DNA of 64,000 nucleotides, from positions 48,132 to 112,131 of the forward strand of contig JBGSWL010000140.1 of NCBI GenBank assembly GCA_041752455.1, written 5' to 3'. The notes beneath the pieces were generated by a model. The model did no database searches, was not told the DNA's origin, and saw nothing but the letters and a program-made list of their open reading frames with translations. This document shows positions 58,857-64,000 of this stretch, in pieces (position 1 is the stretch's first letter; each line of letters starts with the position of its first letter). The DNA is from JBGSWL01 sp041752455. Its GTDB lineage: Bacteria; Pseudomonadota; Alphaproteobacteria; Rhizobiales; Rhizobiaceae. A program made the translations under genes and the position numbers.

Positions 58857-59846
58857 ATGTATGCGCAGATGGTCACATCCACAGGCACGCTGAAAAGCCG
58901 CGAAGCGATGGACGAGCGCGAGCGCGCGTTTCAGGATCGTATCGATCGCGGCGAGAAGATCGAGCCGCAGGACTGGATGCCGGAAGGCTATCGCAAGACG
59001 CTGATCCGGCAGATCGGCCAGCATGCGCATTCGGAAATCGTCGGCCAATTGCCTGAGGGCAACTGGATCACCCGTGCGCCGACCCTGGAACGCAAGGCGA
59101 TCCTGCTGGCCAAGGTGCAGGATGAGGCCGGCCACGGCCTTTACCTCTATTGCGCCGCTGAAACGCTGGGCGTCAGCCGTGACGAACTGTTGGCAAAGCT
59201 GCACGACGGCTCGATGAAATATTCCTCGATCTTCAATTATCCGACGCTGACCTGGGCCGATATCGGCGCGGTCGGCTGGCTGGTCGATGGGGCGGCGATC
59301 ATGAACCAGGTGCCGCTGCAGCGCACATCCTACGGTCCCTATGCGCGCGCCATGGTGCGCATCTGCAAGGAAGAAAGCTTCCACCAGCGCCAGGGCTTTT
59401 CGATCATGATGAAGATGGCGAACGGCACGCAGGACCAGAAGCGGATGGCGCAGGATGCGCTGAACCGGTTCTGGTACCCCTCATTGATGATGTTCGGCCC
59501 GTCCGACACCGAAAGCGTGCATTCGGCGCAATCCATGGCGTGGCGGATCAAGATCACGTCCAATGACGAACTGCGCCAGAAATTCGTCGACCAGACCGTG
59601 CCGCAGGCGCATTTCCTCGGCCTCACGGTTCCGGACGACAAGCTCGCGTGGAATGAGGAAAAGGGCGGATACGACTTTTCCCAGCCTGACTGGCAGGAGT
59701 TCTACGACGTGCTTGCCGGCAATGGCCCCTGCAACAAGGAGCGCCTCGGCGCGCGGCGCAAGGCCTGGGACGATGGCGCATGGTTCCGCGACGGCCTGAC
59801 GGCGCATGCGCAAAAGCGTGCCATGGCGCGCATGGCGGCGGAGTGA
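58857..59846 (+). CDS. paaA: Phenylacetyl-CoA 1,2-epoxidase catalytic subunit
   Basis: A 329-residue diiron oxygenase subunit with the ligand motifs AKVQDEAGHGLYLYCAAETLG and ICKEESFHQRQGFS. The MPEGYRKTLIRQIGQHAHSEIVG block is typical of PaaA. It is the catalytic subunit of the PaaABCE epoxidase acting on phenylacetyl-CoA. A GCGGGAGGAAAG site precedes the ATG. Confidence 0.96.
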   Translation: MYAQMVTSTGTLKSREAMDERERAFQDRIDRGEKIEPQDWMPEGYRKTLIRQIGQHAHSEIVGQLPEGNWITRAPTLERKAILLAKVQDEAGHGLYLYCAAETLGVSRDELLAKLHDGSMKYSSIFNYPTLTWADIGAVGWLVDGAAIMNQVPLQRTSYGPYARAMVRICKEESFHQRQGFSIMMKMANGTQDQKRMAQDALNRFWYPSLMMFGPSDTESVHSAQSMAWRIKITSNDELRQKFVDQTVPQAHFLGLTVPDDKLAWNEEKGGYDFSQPDWQEFYDVLAGNGPCNKERLGARRKAWDDGAWFRDGLTAHAQKRAMARMAAE

Positions 59847-59850
59847 GCCG

Positions 59851-60135
59851 GTGAGCAAGGAATGGCCGCTCTGGGAAATCTTCATCCGCGGACAGTCGGG
59901 CCTCAGCCACCGTCACGTCGGTTCGCTGCATGCGCCCGACGCCGAAATGGCGATCAAAAATGCCCGCGATGTCTATACCCGTCGCAATGAGGGCGTTTCG
60001 ATCTGGGTGGTGAAGTCCATCGACATCGCCGCGTCGTCACCGTCCGACAAGGGGCCGCTGTTCGAGCCTGCCCAGTCCAAGGTCTATCGGCACCCGACCT
60101 TCTTCGAGATCCCCGACGACGTGGGGAACATGTGA
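59851..60135 (+). CDS. paaB: Phenylacetyl-CoA epoxidase subunit PaaB
   Basis: A 94-residue protein (WEIFIRGQSGLSHRHVGSLHAPDAEMAIKNARDVYTRRNEG, the family core). It is the bridging subunit of the PaaA-PaaC assembly. The start is GTG at 59851, 4 bases after the paaA stop; the paaC start overlaps its stop by one base. Confidence 0.95.
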   Translation: MSKEWPLWEIFIRGQSGLSHRHVGSLHAPDAEMAIKNARDVYTRRNEGVSIWVVKSIDIAASSPSDKGPLFEPAQSKVYRHPTFFEIPDDVGNM

Positions 60136-60899
60136 TGCAGCCGCAGACCATTCCTCCAATTGTCCGGTTTTGCCTTCGCATGGGCGACAACACGCTGATC
60201 CTGTCGCACCGCGTTTCGCAGTGGTGCGGCCATGCGCCGGTGCTGGAAGAGGACATCGCGCTTGCCAACGTGGCGCTGGATCTGATCGGCCAGACACAGA
60301 TGTGGCTTGGCCTTGCCGGAGATCTGGAAGGTGCGGGCCGGTCCGCTGACGATATCGCCTATCGCCGCGACGCGATGGATTTTCTCAACGTGCTGCTGGT
60401 CGAACGACCCAACGGCGATTTCGGCCAGACGCTGATGCGCCAGTTCCTGTTCGATGCCTGGCACCACACCATGCTCACCGCGCTGATGACCTCGTCCGAG
60501 CCGCGCGTTGCGGAAATCGCAACCAAGGCTGTCCGTGAAGTTGCCTATCATCTGGAACGCTCGTCCGATCTCGTCATCCGCCTTGGCGACGGCACGGCTG
60601 AAAGCCATGCCCGCATGCAGGCCGCACTCCACGACCAGTGGACTTTTGCTGGTGAAATGTTCGATGTCGACGAGGCTGATCACGCGCTAGCCGAGGCGGG
60701 TATTGCGCCCGATCCCGCCAGCCTGAAGCCGCGCTGGGATGCCCTTGTCGGCGATATTCTCGCCGAGGCGACGCTGGCCATTCCCGACAACCGCTTTGTG
60801 CATCGCGGCGGGCGCGTCGGCCGGCACACCGAGCATCTCGGCCACATCCTCTCGGACATGCAGTTCCTGCAGCGGGCCTATCCCGATGCCAGTTGGTGA
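60135..60899 (+). CDS. paaC: Phenylacetyl-CoA epoxidase structural subunit PaaC
   Basis: A 254-residue ferritin-like protein (LRMGDNTLILSHRVSQWCGHAPVLEEDIALANVALDLIGQ, EVAYHLERSSDLVIRLGDGT). It resembles PaaA but lacks the complete iron site, as known for PaaC. The ATG at 60135 overlaps the paaB stop; a GTG at 60132 is an alternative. It overlaps paaD by 14 bases. Confidence 0.94.
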   Translation: MQPQTIPPIVRFCLRMGDNTLILSHRVSQWCGHAPVLEEDIALANVALDLIGQTQMWLGLAGDLEGAGRSADDIAYRRDAMDFLNVLLVERPNGDFGQTLMRQFLFDAWHHTMLTALMTSSEPRVAEIATKAVREVAYHLERSSDLVIRLGDGTAESHARMQAALHDQWTFAGEMFDVDEADHALAEAGIAPDPASLKPRWDALVGDILAEATLAIPDNRFVHRGGRVGRHTEHLGHILSDMQFLQRAYPDASW

Positions 60900-61404
60900 A
60901 GCGCTGATCCCGGTCGAGACGATCCGGAACTGGCTGAATGAGGTGCCGGACCCGGAAATACCAGTCGTGTCCGTCGTCGAGATCGGCATTGTGCGCGACA
61001 TCGCCTTCGATGGCGAAACGCTGGTCGTGGCGGTGACACCGACCTATTCCGGCTGCCCGGCGACTTCCGTCATCACCATCGACATCGAGGCGGCGCTGCG
61101 CGCACACGGGATTTCGGATCTGCGGATCGAGCGGCGCCTGTCTCCGCCCTGGACTACCGACTGGATCGGTGCTGAAGCGCGGGAAAAGCTGCGCGCCTAT
61201 GGCATCGCGCCGCCGATCGACGGCACCGCGTCCACCGGTGCGCGGATCGAACGTATCCTCACCGGCGGCAACAGCCAGGTCGAATGTCCTCGCTGCGGGT
61301 CTGCAAAGACCGAGGAAGTCAGCCGCTTCGGTTCGACGCCCTGCAAGTCCGCCTGGCGGTGCCTGACCTGCCGCGAACCCTTCGACCATTTCAAATGCAT
61401 CTGA
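60886..61404 (+). CDS. paaD: Phenylacetate pathway assembly protein PaaD
   Basis: A 172-residue DUF59/MIP18-type protein (VPDPEIPVVSVVEIGIVRDI, TYSGCPATSVI) with a C-terminal four-cysteine metal site (CPRCGS and CLTC). It is required for active epoxidase, probably in iron-sulfur or iron-site maturation. It starts inside paaC. Confidence 0.93.
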   Translation: MPVGEALIPVETIRNWLNEVPDPEIPVVSVVEIGIVRDIAFDGETLVVAVTPTYSGCPATSVITIDIEAALRAHGISDLRIERRLSPPWTTDWIGAEAREKLRAYGIAPPIDGTASTGARIERILTGGNSQVECPRCGSAKTEEVSRFGSTPCKSAWRCLTCREPFDHFKCI

Positions 61405-61417
61405 ACCGGGGCGCCCC

Positions 61418-62500
61418 ATGAGCCGTTTTCACCCGCTGACCGTCACCGATGTGCGCCACGATACCCGCGATGCGGTCGTGCTGACACTGGCGCCGCGCGC
61501 GGAAGACAGCGCCGCGTTTGACTTCATCGCGGGCCAATATCTGACCTTCCGCCACGTTTTCGATGGCACGGAACTGCGCCGCTCCTATTCGATCTGCGCC
61601 GGCAAGGATGACGGGTTTTTGCGCGTCGGCATCAAGCGGGTCGATGGCGGCGCGTTTTCCGGCTGGGCCAAGGAGAGCGTGAAACCGGGCGATGTGCTGG
61701 AGGCCATGCCGCCATCCGGCCGTTTCCATGTGCCGCTCGATCCGGAGGCGGCGCGCCACTATCTCGGCTTTGCCGGCGGATCGGGCATCACGCCGGTCCT
61801 GTCGATCATCAAGACGGTGCTGGCGCGCGAGCCGCGCTCCACCTTCACGCTGGTCTATGCCAACCGGGCGGTGAACCAGATCATGTTCCGCGAGGAACTC
61901 GAAGATCTGAAAAACATCCATCTCGGCCGGTTCACGGTCATCCATGTGCTGGAAAACAATGCGCAGGAGATCGACCTGTTCACCGGTCGGGTGGATCGCG
62001 ACAAGCTGGACCGGTTGTTTGCCGGCTGGATCGATGTTTCGGCTATCGACTACGCCTTCATCTGCGGTCCCGAGCCGATGATGCTCACAATCGCCGAGGG
62101 GCTGAAGGCGCACGGGTTGACCGATACGCAGATCAAGTTCGAACTCTTCAAGAGCGACCAGGGCGGGCGCCTTGCCGCGCCGCGCCAATCGGTCAGCCAG
62201 GGCGGCACGGCAGCGACCATCCGCGCAACGGTGACGCTCGACGGTGTCTCGCACACATTCGACATGGCCAAGGACGGTTCAACGGTTCTGGAGGCGGCGC
62301 ATGCGGCCGGCATCGACGCGCCCTATTCCTGCAAGGCCGGTGTCTGCTCGACCTGCCTTGCGCGCGTCACCGAAGGCGCTGGCGACATGCTCACCAACAA
62401 TGCGCTGGAGGATCACGAGGTGCGCGACGGCTTCGTTCTCACCTGCCAGTGCGTGCCGAACACCGATGTGATCGCCGTCAGCTACGATATCGGCCACTAA
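61418..62500 (+). CDS. paaE: Phenylacetyl-CoA epoxidase reductase subunit PaaE
   Basis: A 360-residue reductase: FAD domain (RRSYSICAGKDDG), NAD(P) domain (GGSGITPVLSIIKTVL, YAFICGPEPMM) and a C-terminal plant-type [2Fe-2S] ferredoxin with Cys305, Cys310, Cys313 and Cys343. It supplies electrons to PaaABC. It is 13 bases behind paaD. Confidence 0.95.
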   Translation: MSRFHPLTVTDVRHDTRDAVVLTLAPRAEDSAAFDFIAGQYLTFRHVFDGTELRRSYSICAGKDDGFLRVGIKRVDGGAFSGWAKESVKPGDVLEAMPPSGRFHVPLDPEAARHYLGFAGGSGITPVLSIIKTVLAREPRSTFTLVYANRAVNQIMFREELEDLKNIHLGRFTVIHVLENNAQEIDLFTGRVDRDKLDRLFAGWIDVSAIDYAFICGPEPMMLTIAEGLKAHGLTDTQIKFELFKSDQGGRLAAPRQSVSQGGTAATIRATVTLDGVSHTFDMAKDGSTVLEAAHAAGIDAPYSCKAGVCSTCLARVTEGAGDMLTNNALEDHEVRDGFVLTCQCVPNTDVIAVSYDIGH

Positions 62501-62524
62501 ACCGCCAAAACCCGGGAGAGAACC

Positions 62525-64000
62525 ATGACCATGCAAAGCGCAACGCCACGCCGTGTTGAAAGCTATGCCAAGGGCGTCTGGACGGCGGGCCGGGGCGATG
62601 GCCAGACGCTGCTTGATGCGGCAACGGGTGCACAGGTCGCAGTGGTCGGATCGGACGGGATCGATTTTGCCGGCATGCTCGACTTTGCCCGCGACAAGGG
62701 CGGACGGGCGCTGCGAGCGATGACATTCCACGAGCGCGCACAGATGCTGAAGGCACTGGCGCAGATGCTCAACGAGCATCGCGACGCGTTCTACGCCGAA
62801 AGCTACCACACCGGCGCGACCAAGCCGGATTCGATGATCGATGTCGATGGCGGCATCGGGACCCTGTTCGCTTACGCCTCCAAGGGACGGCGCGAACTGC
62901 CGAACAGCCGGGTGCTGCTCGATGGCGATCCGGAACCCTTGTCAAAGGATGACACGTTTTCGGCCCAGCATATCGTGACGCCGTTGACCGGCGCGGCGAT
63001 CCACATCAATGCATTCAACTTTCCCTGCTGGGGCATGCTGGAAAAGCTGGCACCCACGCTGCTGGCGGGTGTTCCGGCGATCATCAAGCCGGCGAGCCAG
63101 ACCGCCTATCTCACCGAACTGATGGTCCGGCACATCGTCGACAGCGGCATCCTGCCCGATGGCGCGCTGCAACTGGTCGCCGGTTCGCTCGGCGACATGC
63201 TCGACCATGTGACCGGTCAGGACATTGTCACCTTCACAGGTTCTGCCGCCACCGGGCAGATGCTGAAGACGCACAAGGCCATCGTCGCCAACTCGACGCG
63301 GTTTTCGATGGAGGCCGACAGCCTCAACTCCTGTATCCTCGGCGCGGACGCTGGCTCCGGTACGCCTGAGTTTGATCTCTTCGTGCGCGAAATCGTGCGC
63401 GAGATGACCGCAAAAGCCGGTCAGAAATGCACGGCGATCCGCCGGGTGTTCGTGCCACGCCCGCATGTGGACGCCGTGATTGCCGCGCTGAAGGACAAGC
63501 TCGAAAAAATGCCGGTCGGCCTGCCCGATGCCGATGGCACGCGCATGGGTGCACTCGCCAGCCTTGCCCAGCGCGACGAAGTGCGCGCGCGCATCGGCGA
63601 CCTTTGTGCCGACAGCGAGATCGTTTCGGGCGATCCGGAGAACCCTGTGTTGTCTTCCGGTGACAGCGAACGTGGTGCTTTCCTCAATCCGGTGCTGCTT
63701 CACTGCGCCAACCCGCATGGCGCGCGCCATGTCCATGATGTCGAAGCCTTCGGGCCGGTCGCGACCGTCATGGCTTATGACGAGCCGGAAGAGGCGGTCG
63801 CGCTCTCGATGAAGGGCAAGGGGTCGCTGGCGGCATCCGTCTTCACCAATGATTCGGCGATTGCAGAAGAACTCGTGATCGGCATGGCGCCATTCCACGG
63901 GCGCATCCTGATCGGCAACCGCGACAGCGCGAAATCCTCGACCGGCCACGGCTCGCCGATGCCGGGCCTGGTGCATGGCGGACCGGGCCGGGCAGGCGGC
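62525..64000 (+). CDS. paaZ: Bifunctional oxepin-CoA hydrolase / 3-oxo-5,6-dehydrosuberyl-CoA semialdehyde dehydrogenase, 3' truncated
   Basis: The frame is open for 492 residues to the window edge; PaaZ proteins have about 680 residues, so the C-terminal hydratase domain is missing here. The visible part is the aldehyde dehydrogenase domain with FSMEADSLN (catalytic Glu) and AGQKCTAIRRVF (nucleophile Cys302). VTFTGSAATGQ is the NADP-binding loop. It opens the oxepin ring and oxidises the resulting aldehyde in phenylacetate breakdown. A GGGAGAG site precedes the ATG. Confidence 0.93.
   Translation, partial: MTMQSATPRRVESYAKGVWTAGRGDGQTLLDAATGAQVAVVGSDGIDFAGMLDFARDKGGRALRAMTFHERAQMLKALAQMLNEHRDAFYAESYHTGATKPDSMIDVDGGIGTLFAYASKGRRELPNSRVLLDGDPEPLSKDDTFSAQHIVTPLTGAAIHINAFNFPCWGMLEKLAPTLLAGVPAIIKPASQTAYLTELMVRHIVDSGILPDGALQLVAGSLGDMLDHVTGQDIVTFTGSAATGQMLKTHKAIVANSTRFSMEADSLNSCILGADAGSGTPEFDLFVREIVREMTAKAGQKCTAIRRVFVPRPHVDAVIAALKDKLEKMPVGLPDADGTRMGALASLAQRDEVRARIGDLCADSEIVSGDPENPVLSSGDSERGAFLNPVLLHCANPHGARHVHDVEAFGPVATVMAYDEPEEAVALSMKGKGSLAASVFTNDSAIAEELVIGMAPFHGRILIGNRDSAKSSTGHGSPMPGLVHGGPGRAGG

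Overview
The window reads as chromosomal DNA of a high-GC alphaproteobacterium, most likely of the Hyphomicrobiales (Hoeflea/Pseudaminobacter/rhizobial type). The evidence is gene content only: a pcaQ-linked pca cluster, a BoxR-type benzoyl-CoA regulator, Tat-exported Sox proteins and GGGAGG-type ribosome binding sites. I saw no rRNA, tRNA, CRISPR array or insertion sequence. Nearly every base is coding.

Layout. (1) 1-2.9 kb: two Gfo/Idh/MocA oxidoreductases (the first cut by the window edge), an isolated pcaD, and a Fur/Mur-type regulator. (2) 2.9-20.9 kb: an inorganic sulfur oxidation island. On the minus strand lie soxS, soxR and a YeeE/YedE sulfur transporter, plus a second YeeE/YedE protein; a Tat-exported metallo-beta-lactamase hydrolase sits between the transporters. 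On the plus strand run soxV, soxW, soxY, soxZ, soxA, soxX, soxB, soxC, soxD, soxE and soxF, followed by a persulfide dioxygenase, a DUF442-type sulfurtransferase and a SulP anion transporter. (3) 20.9-22.1 kb: kynureninase. (4) 22.3-26.7 kb: a cell-surface or stress module with a secreted Asp-rich subtilisin-like protease, a divergent ECF sigma factor with its anti-sigma factor, an unrecognised protein, and a secreted Ser/Asn-repeat protein. (5) 26.8-34.8 kb: the protocatechuate branch of the beta-ketoadipate pathway (pcaCHGIJFB, divergent pcaQ, then pobA). (6) 34.8-38.9 kb: a 3-hydroxybenzoate/gentisate pathway with a divergent MarR regulator. (7) 39.1-42.0 kb: a TRAP transporter. (8) 42.1-47.6 kb: a hydroxycinnamate-type CoA-dependent cluster. 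(9) 47.8-58.7 kb: aerobic benzoate degradation through benzoyl-CoA (ligase, BoxC, BoxB, BoxA, thioesterase, BoxR, a bifunctional beta-oxidation enzyme). (10) 58.9 kb to the end: phenylacetyl-CoA epoxidase paaABCDE and a truncated paaZ.

How it works together. Sulfide, persulfide and thiosulfate would be sensed by the two-cysteine repressor SoxR, oxidised in the periplasm by the SoxYZ-bound pathway, with persulfide handled in the cytoplasm and anions moved by the YeeE and SulP proteins. The aromatic part funnels hydroxycinnamates and 4-hydroxybenzoate to protocatechuate, 3-hydroxybenzoate to gentisate, and benzoate and phenylacetate through CoA epoxides. The protocatechuate, benzoyl-CoA and phenylacetyl-CoA routes converge on 3-oxoadipyl-CoA and the thiolase PcaF; the gentisate route ends in fumarate and pyruvate.

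The most interesting signals lie between genes. They include a shared 7-12-7 palindrome architecture at sox-linked promoters, TGCA-N6-TGCA direct repeats at the benzoate promoters and also before the TRAP transporter, a nearly symmetric divergent ECF-type promoter, a motif shared by the pca and pob promoters, and a repeated heptamer hairpin on both sides of boxB. All functional calls come from reading the translations and motifs; no database search was run.
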